Made by a program: the position numbers and the translations under genes
Assembly: GCA_035578905.1 (NCBI GenBank)
Contig: JAQJVL010000280.1
Location: 1,054,001-1,118,000, forward strand
Reading direction: 5' to 3'
DNA from: Stictocephala bisonia
Taxonomy: Eukaryota; Arthropoda; Insecta; Hemiptera; Membracidae
DNA length: 64,000 nucleotides
In this document: positions 22,960-34,496 of the stretch, in pieces
Layout: each line of letters opens with the position of its first letter
Numbering within the stretch: position 1 is the stretch's first letter
Notes under the pieces: model-generated
What the model was told of the DNA's origin: nothing
Seen by the model: the letters and a program-made list of their open reading frames with translations, nothing else
The model's database searches: none

Positions 22960-23880
22960 TTGTTTAAAAAGATGTTTCTGAAAAGAGAGGAATGCAGGTG
23001 ACGTCCCTTACTTGATAAGTCAAGGTCATTGTGAGCAAAAACTGAAAACAATATTTGGGAATGAAATTATTTGGCCAGCGATCGATTCTATAGAATTGAA
23101 TTATAGATTTTGTTTAGAATTCGTATTTATTCACTCAAGTGAGAAGAGCAATCAAGTTTTTGTTCTGACGGATCTTGTTCTTTGTTAAAAAATGAATCAT
23201 TTTGTTTGATAAATACCCTTCGTTCACAGTATTATGATTAAATTATTAAATAATATGAATATAAGGTTATATTTACTTATTATTCTTATGCAGTGCCAAA
23301 GAAAAGAACTTAACATTTGTTATTAAAATATTTCATTTCTCCATTTGTTCCAAAAATAAGCTGCATCTTCTAGTCACGTAAATAATCATCCAGGATCGTA
23401 TAAACCTACTGTTTTCATCCACAGTTATATAAATTACATTCCCGAACGTTTAACATAGAAGTAAAATGTTAAATTAAGGGATTCAAACTATGTTTATTTA
23501 AGTTTTATTTATTCAAGTTTATTTGAACGAGATTATAATGAAGACCACTAATTCATCGACGACAGATGCAAAAATCAATGTATGCACTTATACTTTTTAG
23601 TTATTTATTACCTAACCTGACCTAATTCTGATAACCTGCCTGACTTACTAGCAGAAGCTGACGGACTGTTGTACTGGACTGAAAAAATAACCAATATTTT
23701 CGTTTATTGCAGACGTATACATCACAGAACATCCTGGAATATGTCATAAGTAATGTCTTTTAAGACAATAGTATTTTCTCTCATCAGTAACTAGAAACAA
23801 TATGCTTTCCAGAGGCAACCAATGATAACGAAACTGAATTGAAGTTATTACTCAAACACGATATAACGATCCGATCGTAA
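22960..23880. other. AT-rich probable intron, nothing recognised
   Basis: No exon, TIR or repeat-family signature identified. One short phrase at 23130-23160 (GAGAAGAGCAATCAAGTTTT) also occurs near 21255, hinting at a diffuse repeat. Confidence 0.35.
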
Positions 23881-23894
23881 TTGGAAAGAAGGAG

Positions 23895-24290
23895 GGGAGA
23901 ATGAGTAGTTCACGAACGATCGAGTGAAATGAACTAGTCAGCTTAGTAAACGAGTGAAAAAGTTCGTTCATTATGATTTGAACTAGTTCATTTCAAAGTG
24001 AACATCGGGGAGCTGGGATGGCCCGCTGACAAAATCATTAAATGTAATTATTTATTTTTATCAATGTTAGAAATAAAAAATTAAACTTGAAAAAGGTTGG
24101 TTGAACAAATTTACAAGTAAAAATGGTAAACATGTGTCTACGAAACAAAACTCTAAATCACTCCAACTGTCACTGTACAAGTTGTTGTTTGTTTCATCAT
24201 TTTGAACTTGCTCATACACCTAGTTCATTACAGTGAATGATCGGTTCGTGTACTAGTCTTGTAAATGAACTACCTCAACCCATCTCTAGA
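23895..24290. repeat. MITE-like block with GAACTAGTTCATT motifs
   Basis: About 400 bp carries repeated, partly palindromic GAACTAGT/ACTAGTTC and GTTCATT motifs in both orientations (23930, 23985, 24215, 24260). It ends in GTTCATTTACAAG-type sequence complementary to the start. This is the look of a non-autonomous DNA transposon, but no clear target duplication or transposase was seen. Confidence 0.4.
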
Positions 24291-24549
24291 GTGGCGTAGT
24301 GTGTTAGGGTTTATGCGAACTTGAACATGCGTTGAAGATGATCGGCACCTGATTTTCGTCTCACTTCAGTTAGCTGTTGTTCATCTCTCATTCTGAATTA
24401 GTCAGTATATAGTTTTTTTATTACGTTGCACTACAAATATGGTTCTGATTAATTGTTTATACACAAAACCAGACATCGTTCTGCAGAAATTAATGTTGTA
24501 ATTTTGTGGTACGGAAAAATAGTTTGAAATTAGACAATTTCTTTCTGCA

Positions 24550-24800
24550 GCCGTCTCTTTTGTTTTGCGCACTGTTGCACACTATTCTGCTTTGGGAGAA
24601 GCAGTTGTTGTATTAAAAACTGATGTTTTAGAAGTACCTGAATCGGAGTGGAAAAAGTCCTTTGAAAATTGGTACAAAAGCATGCATTAGTGTATCAATC
24701 TTCATGGAGAATATTTAGAAAAACAATAAAACTGATTTTGTCCTTAAATTGTTGTATTTTCATCCTTAGGCCAGAAACTTAAATAGTAACCCTCGTATCA
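24550..24800 (+). pseudogene. mariner C-terminal fragment with right TIR
   Basis: The + strand translates to the end of a mariner transposase: PESEWKKSFENWYKSMH, a stop, then CINLHGEYLE. A poly(A)-like stretch follows, then GGCCAGAAACTTAAATAGTA and ACCCTCGTA, the reverse complement of the string at 16127. It is a 3' fragment of a mariner whose terminal sequence also occurs 8 kb upstream. Confidence 0.75.
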
Positions 24801-24891
24801 CAAATATCACGTAACCAATATATACCATATTGCTCGATAATTACATCCCCTGTAGAAACAGATGATAATTCATTGCATATTGTAAACACAA

Positions 24892-24894
<3 letters not shown>

Positions 24895-24949
<55 letters not shown>
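24895..24949. repeat. (TA)n microsatellite
   Basis: Almost pure TA dinucleotides over about 55 bp with one phase break in the middle. It abuts the unclassified repeat starting at 24950. Confidence 0.95.
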
Positions 24950-25990
24950 AAACTGGGGGTAACCCCTGCATGCTTCGCGTTCCAATCCCGTCACTCGCTA
25001 TGCTCTTGAAGGAAGCTCAGCCTCGCCTGGAGACCCTGCCTTTTGCCCCTTTGTAGAGCTCGGCCAATAGCCTCGTGGTGGAAAGTTCGGCCTGCGGCCT
25101 CACCAAAGTGCTCTGATACAATCCCATTTTTGGGTCTCGGCAGGTCACCTTGTGAAGGAGATTGGCCTTCGGATTCTTAACCAGTTTGACCATAAATTTT
25201 AGTTTTAGTGGCAATGGAGCCCATAAACATAGTCTTTTCTAAAATCTGATGGTATATTAGTAGTCAACTGAAGAATATCTTTAATTTGATACCCCACTTG
25301 GGTATATTTGTTTAACATTACCCAATTTCGGGTTTTTAAGAATATTTTTTAGGGAGAGGCCAGAGCCCTTAAAATTTGTCTCTTTCGAAATACAATGATA
25401 TGATATTATTTGGGAGACAAATACATACAGTTTGATATCCTGGGTGTTTTATTTTAGTATTACCCTTTCTTTTTTTTTTTGTTTTCGGAGTTATTTTTGG
25501 ACATACACATTTTATTAACTGCCCTTTTCAAAATCTGGTGGTATATTTGGATTCAGAAGAAAACTAGCTTTAATTTGATATCCCACTTGAGTAGATAAGT
25601 TCAGTTTAAAAAATTTTATGTTTCTAAAAACTTCCATTTTAGGGCCTCCAATTCCCCAAATTTTTAAAGTTTTAAGTTGAAATTCGTGGATAAGGTGCAC
25701 GTTTGTTACGTGTGTAGGACTCTGAAGGTTTTAAACTTTTATTCGAGATTTTCCTCAAGTTAGGTCAGAAATACTACTTTTTGTGATTTTCCCATAAGAA
25801 ATACATTAAGGCAGTTTTGGGGGTAAAAAAGGCTGCCATTTCGGAACTGTGAAAAATTTTTCAAACACCCTTCTTATTGCATGCCTACAATATAAGACCA
25901 ATCATCCTACAAAATTTCAGCCTCGAAGGTTTAGTGATTTTCGAGAAATAGTAATCAGTGAGTGAGTGTTATTTGGCTTATATATATTGT
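24950..25990. repeat. unclassified interspersed repeat, copy 1
   Basis: Begins AACTGGGGGTAACCCCTGCA directly after the TA run and ends GTGAGTGAGTGTTATTTGGC at about 25978. A second, diverged copy starts at 63550 (CTAGGGGATAACCCTG). Shared blocks are TTTAATTTGATAYCCCACTT, TCCCMTAAGAAATACATT and AAAAAAGGCTGCMAT. Within this copy the TTTGATACCCCACTTGGGTA segment is itself repeated about 290 bp apart. No ORF with a recognisable domain; class unknown. Confidence 0.7.
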
Positions 25991-26224
25991 TCCTCATACT
26001 TCATAAGAGAGAAGCATACATAATAAACCATGGATAGTGACCTAGTAATTTGTGTAAATGCAGCTGGAATGCATACAACCAAGTTGTCCAACTCTTCTAA
26101 ACAGGCAAGAAGTGGGATTGCAGGCTCTGTGTATTTATTGGTTAATAGTGAGGACCTGGAACATGAAAACATAATATACGTTTTCAGCAGTGAGGCCTTT
26201 CAGCACACTAAACCAATGAAGTGA
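25978..26224. other. overlapping ORFs on both strands, unassigned
   Basis: A 64-residue + strand frame and a 64-residue - strand frame overlap here. The - strand text (EPAIPLLACLEELDNLVVC) is less AT-biased than its surroundings and reads like real protein, but I recognise no family. It could be a transposase scrap. Confidence 0.2.
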
Positions 26225-26885
26225 ATCTTAGTGACCAATGAGTTCCCAGAGGTGTCTACTAGTCACTAGTTATTTGCCATATGGACGATTAAGCCAGAAA
26301 CTTGGTCAATTTAAACTCTGATAAATGATATTACCATACTTAAAAATAGTAAATGAGAATTTCAAGAAAGCTAAGCAGAAAATATGAAAACCAGCTTTAC
26401 AGATGTTTTTAAAATGTACTAATGATTCATATTGTGAAATAATACGAGGTTTTAGAATCCCGTTGCTGCGGTCGGCGACAAGCACATGCACGCTGGGTAT
26501 TACGATCTGTTGGCAAGCCAAGGCTGACATTACGGATCCATTTGACTGTATTTAAGGTCGCTTATGACTGTTTAAAATTCCTCTTCCGATTAAAAATTCA
26601 CCGACTGTGAATTATGCGCTGTGTAAGTTTTCATAACGCTAGGAGCATGAAAACAGCTGACATTCATTTTGAGTTTGTCACCGTGACAGTTTGGTTGTAT
26701 AATATATGAAGTAATGCAGTATATAAATATCCAAGTTTGAATCAAATTTCATGTTCTAATTTCAAAAACTTAATTATTATTTCAGTGTAATTTGACAATG
26801 TTGCGCAATATAGATAATAACTTGGATAGTAAGTTTAACAATGATTGCTGTTTTCTGAAATAATTTTGTAAATGTACTGTTTTAG

Positions 26886-27016
26886 GAGTGTCCAAAATGT
26901 AATGTAACGATAGAAAAAGATGGTGGCTGTAATCATATGGTTTGTAAGAACCAGAATTGTAAAACAGACTTTTGCTGGGTCTGTCTAGGTCCTTGGGAAC
27001 CTCACGGATCTTCATG
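26886..27016 (+). CDS. ari-1: ariadne-1 exon: RING2 catalytic domain
   Basis: A 131-nt exon (phase 0 in, phase 2 out) runs from acceptor tgttttag to donor gtaagt and encodes [20 protein letters not shown], then residues leading to [15 protein letters not shown] plus a split Trp. The Cys of GGCNH is the thioester-forming catalytic cysteine of RBR ligases (Cys357 in human ARIH1), and the following His is also conserved. Flanking CxxC pairs bind zinc. Nothing is damaged here. Confidence 0.96.
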
Positions 27017-27180
27017 GTAAGTCTTTTTGTTTCAGGTGCTACAATTTAGTTGTAGTATTGTTCATACTCAAATTACATTTACTGACTATATACAGTTGGA
27101 AGAATATCACAGGCTTTAGCGTAAATATTATTCAAACAAAAGTGTAAATCATTTGTTATTTCTTACACATTTTTAATGTA

Positions 27181-27552
27181 TGAGGGCTGTCTTTTAAGTA
27201 AGGCCTATTTGGAGATTAAAAAATATATAAAAAGAAATTTGGAAAACTAATATACTTGCCGCCTGCTCTGTACTTGCACAAAGTCTGTTTGCCCTTGACC
27301 TGTACGGGAGATTATGTGTGTCTCCATTCCAAGTCTTTTTGCTCCAATTTGGGAGTGAAATGAGAAATCCATCTTTTGTCTCCAGTTACGATCTGACAGA
27401 TGCACCACCCTCGAAGTCATAAAATTCAAGAAATACTCGACTCTTGTTTTCTCCGTCAGGAGTTTAGGGACCCAACGCGAGCACATTTTCTTAAAGTTTA
27501 AGTTTGGTACTAGTATGTTGTCTCCTCTTAAGATTGTAAACAATAAAACCAT
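27181..27552 (-). pseudogene. mariner transposase fragment, internally deleted
   Basis: A 101-residue - strand frame contains mariner-type phrases: KMCSRWVPKLLTEKTRVEY and QKMDFSFHSQIGAKRLGMET, the latter covering the region around the first catalytic Asp, which is lost. A mariner-like end, TGAGGGCTGTCTTTTAAGTA, lies at 27181, so most of the C-terminal half is deleted. It is a separate copy from the other mariner relics here. Confidence 0.7.
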
Positions 27553-28005
27553 TTCTGTAGTATAGAAATATTATTTTTTTTCTCTAAGTGTTTTTGTGAT
27601 CTTTTTAATCTGTTGAATAATTGCAAAAATATTGCTGTAGCAATATCTTAAGTAAACTTCCGTTAAATAAAATTACCAAGCTTAGGCATTTACTATATAC
27701 AAAAAAATGCTGTCTGAGTAACAGAGATAATGTAGTGTTGGTAGTACAAAGGTTGTAATGTCCTTAAAGAGAAGGCTAAAGACAGTTTTAAGGTTTCTAC
27801 TCACATATTATATCTGTATGTTTGATTAATTTCAGCAAAAAAAGTCAAAAGGGTGAGGATATAAATCTTATTATAATAATACTTATACACATGTAATTTA
27901 TCTTATTTAAGAACAAATTGGAGGATAGTGGAGAAAGTTGGAGAGTTTGGAAGAAAGGTGTCTGTAGCTTTTACCTTCGTTATTTAATATATATTATGTT
28001 GGTAG

Positions 28006-28210
28006 GTACAACTGTAACCGTTATGATGAGGAAGAGGCTAAGGCAGCAAGAGATGCTCAGGAGAGATCTCGGGCCTCTCTGCAACGTTACCTCTTCTACT
28101 GTAACCGCTACATGAACCATATGCAGTCCCTCAAGTTTGAACATAAATTGTATGCCTCGGTCAAAGAGAAGATGGAGGAAATGCAACAACACAATATGTC
28201 TTGGATAGAG
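28006..28210 (+). CDS. ari-1: ariadne-1 exon: Ariadne domain, first part
   Basis: A 205-nt exon starts with the last base of the split Trp codon (phase 2 in, phase 0 out), runs from acceptor ggtag to donor gtttgt, and encodes [20 protein letters not shown] through [10 protein letters not shown]. This is the helical Ariadne domain that in ARIH1 folds back on RING2 to hold the ligase inactive until NEDD8-cullin binding. YNRYMNH-type and [20 protein letters not shown] strings are typical of the family. Confidence 0.95.
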
Positions 28211-28736
28211 GTTTGTGGGGCTGAAATATAAACCATTCATAATTTAACAAGTTTGTCTCCTTACTACTTTGTATTTATTGTAGCAGATTAAGGCTAGGTA
28301 TATTACTTAATTATGTAATATATGTTCTCTTGTTTGGAGTATAATTTCACTGATACTTCTCTCGATTTTTCTACTGATAAATGTGTTCTAACTTCATTAT
28401 TAACTTAGCAGTATGATTTGAACTGAACAATGATCACAAAACAATATTTTGGCGCTAACTCATCTGCTTCTAGATTTTGCAGAAGCAACAATAATAAACA
28501 CCAAATGTAAATTTTTGTGATAATAGTTTATAGTTGATATGTCTGCTGTGGATATGTTCCTATTAGACACATTAAAAAATCATCTGTAAATGAAACTTGC
28601 TTTATTCATATAGAAAAAGCGTCTTTCGTCTGACTGGAACAGAAAATTTGATATGTTGGGTCTTGTACAACATTCAAGAGGGAAGGATGCTTCAACATTA
28701 CGAAGTGCTTCTATAATTGCATTATAATTGTGTCTC

Positions 28737-29702
28737 TTAACCCTTTGGCTGATAAGCAATGATTTATCATTTTAGCAAAAATCTTTGAAAACTGATAAAC
28801 AACGATATATCGCTGTTGGTGGTACGGCCGAAAAGTGATATGCAACGGTATTTCGTTGTTGCATAATTAATTATTACGTTTTTTTTGGGTGAAATAAATT
28901 AAAATATCCACAAATTTGTTGAGAAATACATCTAATTCAATTGAAAAAATATAAAGCTAATTTGTATAATGCGTGTTAAATATCAACCTTGAAAGAAAAC
29001 ATAGTATTGATTTGGAAGCCTGTGGCATCTGTTCAACTAATGACGCAATGTTTTGGTGCCGATTATTGTTAGTGTCAGATGGTTTCAGGTTATAGGTGTT
29101 TGTTATTGTGCATTATGTTGTGTTAGATGAAATGTAAAATGTCCCTGGATCTGTTAAAGGGACAATGATTCTGAGGGGAAGAAGCGAAGGTCTCGCGTCT
29201 TGCACAGCTTGTATAAAGCTTAGTTTGTAACAATGACTACATTCGCTCATCTCATCACTACACTCATCACGCTTATTCGAAATCCATATTCGCCCATATC
29301 TTGACGATCGGCGTCTTATGAATAAATAAAAATTAAAATAGATAAAAAAAGGCAGGCAAGTTGTAAATTATGAGTGTCTTAAGCGTAAATGTGTGTAAAA
29401 AAAGTGTATATATTGAACCATATGTTATTATTCTTCATTCTTTTTCATCTAATAAGTTGCAATTACAGTAGAATTGCCATTTTATTTTATCAGTCCTTTG
29501 CAAGCGTATGCCAATTATATACACAAACATTTTTCTCCGAGCAAGCGATGTGCGTATATATACATACACATACACACATTGTTTTTTTTTGTTTTTAGCT
29601 GAACAAGCATTTTTTTCAGTATTCCATGGTCTTGAATCACTTATTTTACAAAAAGAGTACTATCAAAAATTCTTAAAGTTGGTTTGTTCCTAAAAGGGTT
29701 AG
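28737..29702. mobile_element. piggyBac-type MITE 2 with nested SINE
   Basis: Left end TTAACCCTTTGGCTGATAAG at 28737; right end CCTAAAAGGGTTAG at about 29689-29702. The right TTAA is altered to TTAG. Subterminal palindrome-like motifs AACGATATATCG, CAACGGTATTTCGTTG and CAATGATTTATCATT sit near the left end. A truncated SINE (29215-29335) has inserted inside. No transposase. The pairing of the two ends is my inference from sequence and orientation. Confidence 0.6.
29215..29335 (+). repeat. SINE copy C, 5'-truncated
   Basis: Matches the 3' half of the SINE family: AGTTTGTAACAATGACTACA, CATATTCGCCCATATCTTGA and CGATCGGCGTCTTATGAATA followed by an A-rich tail. The tRNA-like head is missing, as in aborted reverse transcription. 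Confidence 0.8.
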
Positions 29703-30034
29703 TGCATTTTTTAACCCTTCGAAACGCAATATTAAAATTAATAAAATCCACTGTAACGCTTACATAAATAAGAATATTTTTTTTATTCCCCAAAGTTTAT
29801 TTTTTGTACGTGTTCTATTAACAAGGAACATCCAAAAAAAACATACTTATGTACAAAAAAAATTTTTTTAAATGTTGGATTTGCATCATATATGAAAAAG
29901 ATTTTTGAACATTTTGGCCTAAATTACATTTTTGTTTAGTCAAGCAAAAATAACTGTAAAATATAAAATAAACAAATGAAATAATAATTATTTATGAAAT
30001 TGTTATCAATACAAACATACAAGAAAAATAAAAA

Positions 30035-32160
30035 CTAAAAGTTGGCCTGGGTATGGTACAATTCGAAACAATCACCCGGGTGGAGGGCAGGCTGCACTTC
30101 ACATGTTTTACAGAGGTAAATTGTTTCTCTCCTAAATCCCCTCTTCAAACACACGACACATCTGGCTGATACTTTCTCCCTCTTCTTCATAAAATGCCTA
30201 CCACTTAGCCTCTGTTCCATGGGTCCTAAGGATGGTCATTCACGTCGTCTTGTTTTTGCCTAATTCTTCATGTTTTCAGCAACTAGTGATCGTACCAAAC
30301 TTTTTCTTAAAGCCAAGTGACTAAGGGTTTTTTCATATGCTTGATCTGTACTTGTTTGTATAACAAATAGGAATTAATCAAACACACTTCCAGGATAAAA
30401 AAAAAAAAAAACATTTTTATATACCATTTTTTTGTACGCCGCATGAATTCGTAAGATGAAATGAAGTGGTCACTCCTATCAACCGCACCCATATTTTTAG
30501 TGTAGTCCAAAATAATGTTTGGTTTTGAAACATGTGGTTGATTTGGCCATTTGTTTGGTACTTCACTTACATCTAACTTACTCCTTTTTCCATACATGCT
30601 AAGCATATGTACTACTCTTTTATCCTTCCAAGTCAAAATTACTGTATCTCCTTTTCTAAAAGATATTATGTCACCTTTTTTCATTTTCTTTGTAATTGCT
30701 TTAAGGTTGGGTAGCATTCCTTTTCACTGTGCCAGTCAAAAAGGTATTCTGTCCTAATAGTTCATTTGCCATTTCAGGGCTCGTATAGTACCTATCGGTA
30801 TATACTTGTAGTCCAGTTGTTGGTGATGAGGGAACTTTCATAATGACCGATTAACAGAGTGTTTTGACAATTTGAGTTTTCTTTAGCAGCTGAGAGCCTG
30901 GCATAAGTTCTTGTTTGCCAAAATGTGATGAAAAATCAATCTGATAGGACAAACATTTTTAACCCAAACTTTGTTGGATTTTGAGGGTTATAAATACGAA
31001 AACTTACTTTACCCTTAAATGAAATTGTGTTTTTGTCAACTGCCACATTGTCGCTTGCTGTATAAAATAATTTAGTAAGTGGTTTTATACGGTCAATAAT
31101 TGGCTTTATAAAAAAATCTTTCCTCTTTGCAACCCCTTAGAGGAAACATAGTAGAGTCTATGCCACACTGTACGTGTATGGGCAGGCGGGTGGGTCAATA
31201 CCACTGTACTTATGTGGTAGACGTTTAACTAATTTTGTTTTTCAGTACTATTAGTTTTAAAATTGTATATATGTACTTTAATTATTCCTTTAGCAGGTAT
31301 TGATGCATAGCCGAAAGATATTTTGTTACATACTCAGTTTATTTTTTATAAGCTTCAACACCACTGTACGTGTATGGGCGTGCCCCCCTGGTCAACACCA
31401 CTGTACATGTATGGGCGGACGGGTGGGTGAACAACGCTGTACGTATGGGTGGGAGGGTGGGTCAACTCCACTGTACGTGGTAATTGGTAGGTCAATGGGT
31501 TAAGATCGATCTGTTAAACCTACCTGTGTGTTATGTTTATGTATATATATCTATCTCTCTCCATCCCTTCTTGCATAAAGTGGATCATGGTTGAAGTGTA
31601 GATTCCAAATATATTTAGGAATCTATATTTAGAAAATACTTCCCTGTAAAATGAAAGGCAAATTTTCCACATTGATGAAAAATATGACTCTATTCTAGGA
31701 AGTGGCATCGTTCCCATACTTATGATTGTTCCTATAAAGGCTTTCAATTCAATTTGAGAGAGGTCATACCACTTATTTAATCGATAATTTGGTGAAAGCA
31801 TACTTCCTTTTCTCTTATTTGCAAAATATTTGTTTCTGTGCAAATACATGTCATTATTGAAAAATAATATAAAATAATCAATAGGCATGGTGTCTACATC
31901 AAAATATGATGGTAAATTTGGTCCATGGCTAACATTATATATTGGAATTGACGTTGATGCACCAAAATCAATATTTGACACATAGTTCCATTAGTCAGGG
32001 TTAGGCGTATCTGGAATGATTTGCTATGCTCCTTGTAAACTATATTCATCATCACTGCTGTCTTTATCACTAATATTGCGTAAAATATTGCACTAATATT
32101 GCAGTCTGAAGAAATGTCATCATCTGCAACGGCACTTGAAAATGTGGCATTCATGGCAGA
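30035..32160 (-). pseudogene. piggyBac transposase pseudogene
   Basis: Fragments in family order on the - strand. At 31981-31520, PIDYFILFFNNDMYLH and LSQIELKAFIGTIISMGTMP (N-terminal part of the transposase domain). At 31140-30780, broken-frame middle domain text with VDSSHFGKQELMPG and LQVYTDRYYTSPEMAN (catalytic Asp region). At 30717-30307, NIILDYTKNMGAVDRSDHFI and SSYEFMRRTKKWYIKMF (third Asp region and insertion domain). At 30220-30035, the C-terminal Cys-rich finger RCVVCLKRGFRR...CKTC. Several frame breaks and an internal minisatellite make it non-functional. Confidence 0.9.
31163..31500 (+). repeat. G-rich minisatellite, interrupted array
   Basis: Degenerate ~36-bp units based on CCACTGTACGTGTATGGG followed by CGGGCGGGTGGGTCAA. 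One unit is at about 31163-31200 and four more at 31360-31500, with about 150 bp between. The same unit occurs at 51253-51360 and, reversed, at 46321-46385. Runs of GGGTGGGT can form G-quadruplexes. Several units here have lost perfect G-runs. Confidence 0.85.
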
Positions 32161-32689
32161 TACAAAATTACTAAGTCTGAATTGTCTGAATTCGCCATAA
32201 TAAAATATTATAGCAATAAAGTATTACAAAAAAACAATAATGAATAAACGAAACTAATTATGATACAAAACTATTACTAATATTTACAAATACACAATTA
32301 CTAAACAAAGAACTTATCTTATACATATACGTCTACAGTGTTATAGCCTCCACAAACAACTGATCATGCGTTGTTTACTTGGTGCGAAAATATCCGCTTA
32401 GAGCGCAGTGCTGCCTCATGCATTGCGCGCACAGCAGGTAATTTGGTCTGTCAAAACAACTGATGAGTCATCTGTGAGCTGATATGTGTCCCGCTGCCGT
32501 CTCCATTGTTCAGACGCACAGAATAAACAATCTCACGAACTCTAGTGGCATCAGTACGAACTATATCTTTTAAACAATGATTAGCGATATATTGCGCTTA
32601 CCACAACTAATAATTGGACTATAGTTTTGGAACTATAATTAATTAGCGATATATTCCGTTTACCGCGTATGAAGAGTTAACTTAATGTG

Positions 32690-33429
32690 ACGTTTCAGTT
32701 ATTTGTAATTTATTCTAACTAGTATTAATCTAATTCAGTAATTACAAATAAGTAATATTGGTTGCGTTAGAGGGCTAAGTCAGGATAAGTGGTAAAATAA
32801 GTAATATAGAAAATCTAATATAGGAATTATTATTCACCTCGCAATAAATTTTGAAAATAATAACAACTTTCCAATTGAAGTTAGTGAACAAAAAAACAAG
32901 AAAATATTCACCAACAATTATTAAATATTTCTAAAAACAAATATAACAGACAATTGTGGAATCATTGGCCTTTGCATTGGTGTTAGAGGTTAACAAACCT
33001 TGTCAACATTGTTTGTTAATTTTTGGATTACATTAAAACTAAGTCAGATAAAATTGTATTCTATATATTTAATAAGTGGTAAATATTCTATTAATATTTT
33101 AAGAAATCAATCTTATGGATTACCAAAATATTTCTTCTTTGTTTATGCAATATCATGTAAATAAAAAATATTTTGCTTAATAAACAGAAAGCAAAGAAAT
33201 GTGTTACAAATGTTGGCTTTTTTCAGTGTAAGAAATGAGGCAACTGAATCAGTAAGATATATTTGTATGTAAAGTATGATATTCTTAGTACATTATCATA
33301 CTAGGTATGATAATGTATGATGTAGGCCCCCTACATTATCATAGGTAGGGGGCTGGTAGCATCTGCCACCATACATGTTTTACTTAAGGCTAAAAAATGG
33401 TCCTGTAAGTTAATTAAAATATTTTTCAG
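32690..33429. other. AT-rich intron, nothing recognised
   Basis: Intron sequence before the ariadne exon at 33430. A short local repeat of CTACATTATCATA-type sequence lies at 33290-33345. No other signature. Confidence 0.4.
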
Positions 33430-33543
33430 GTTCAGTTCCTGAAAAAAGCAGTTGACATTCTATGTCAATGCAGACAAACGCTCATGTACACATACGTATT
33501 TGCTTACTACCTCCGCAAGAATAACCAATCTGTTCTCTTTGAG
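33430..33543 (+). CDS. ari-1: ariadne-1 exon: Ariadne domain, middle
   Basis: A 114-nt, phase-0 exon runs from acceptor tttttcag to donor gtaagt and encodes 38 residues, [20 protein letters not shown] to KKNNQS-type text ending [25 protein letters not shown] and TYVFAYYL are nearly identical across animal ARIH1 proteins. The open frame beyond the donor is intronic. Confidence 0.96.
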
Positions 33544-34325
33544 GTAAGTGACTTACTTATGGATATGTCTAGTTACAAGTTTAATCTTGCTTGTATAGTA
33601 TATTCAATCAGCTGGAAACTTGTAGAGTCAAATGCCGAACAAAGAGACTGTACAGTCGTAAAAAAAAACTAGAACTTTTAAGAAATGGAAATTATTTTGA
33701 ATATGCTGACAGGCGTAAGATCTTAGTTCTTAATTAATCCTAGGTATTAACAGTGCCCAATTGGTACTTTTAAACCTTAATTCAATGTAAAGTTATATTA
33801 TATTCATGTTGTAATATGCTAATTCATTAAAAGCTGTGCACAGTAGCTCTAGGGTTAGTTGGCAAGATGCAGGAAGGACAGGATTTAACTCTAGCAATAT
33901 TCGTAAATATAAATTTCTTGTGAATAAGGTTATATAACAATAATTTTAATTTAGAGGATGAATAAACATTTTTTCCTTTGTAAAAGCCTAATATTTCAGT
34001 TTAGTTTGCAAGGTAGTAAAATCATAAAAAATATGTAGAAATGAAGTATAGTTAAAATTCTTAAAATTACTACAGTATTTTTGGAATATTATTTTGAAAA
34101 TGTAACAAATAATTTAATCATACTGAAGAATTAAAAGCTATCTTAACAGACCATGCCATTAAAATTCTTTTTCAACTGTACCGGAATTAAAACTTTCATT
34201 TAATAATTAGTAGAGCCTTTTTACATATAGTGTAGTGAATTTGTACTTATTATTTAGTTTCTTAATCAGCATATTTGTCAGTACAGATACAAGTTATCAC
34301 AAACTTATTGTAAATTAAGTACAAA

Positions 34326-34496
34326 ATGCACACAAATATTATGGTGATCGATTTCGGCTAAACACGTTTCCTCAAACCAGAGGCAGAAAAGAATGGCAAT
34401 TCTTTTCTTTTGTTTGTATTTTCTTTTGTGGATCCCTCTGGTCTTCAGAAGATAAATATGGTTTTCCAAAATCGATCACCTTAATATTTGTGCATA
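34326..34496. repeat. imperfect 170-bp palindrome
   Basis: ATGCACACAAATATTATGGT and GATCGATTTCGG (34326 on) are mirrored by CAAAATCGATCACCTTAATA and TTTGTGCAT (to 34496); CCAGAGG at about 34378 pairs with CCCTCTGG at about 34433. Weaker pairing continues outward (ACAAACTTATTG vs TAAAAGTTTGTG). Its arrangement resembles the terminal repeats of Penelope-like elements. Confidence 0.65.

Larger units (their letters stand above)
29711..32680 (-). mobile_element. piggyBac element, degenerate
   Basis: A 2.97-kb element is bounded by TTAA at 29711-29714 and 32677-32680. Inverted ends are TTAACCCTTCGAAACGC and GCGTATGAAGAGTTAA. It holds a decayed piggyBac transposase on the - strand. Near the right end are two copies of TTAGCGATATATT followed by (G/C)CG. 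A G-rich minisatellite lies inside the coding part. It abuts MITE 2 almost directly (8 bp apart), i.e. a hotspot or serial insertion at TTAA. Confidence 0.85.

Noticed and set aside
26782..27015. 77-residue - strand ORF
   Set aside because: Antisense of the RING2 exon.
27980..28240. 86-residue - strand ORF
   Set aside because: Antisense of the ariadne exon at 28006-28210.
29389..29693. Short ORFs with YTHTHTH text
   Set aside because: Arise from a CATACACATACACA microsatellite in the MITE 2 interior.
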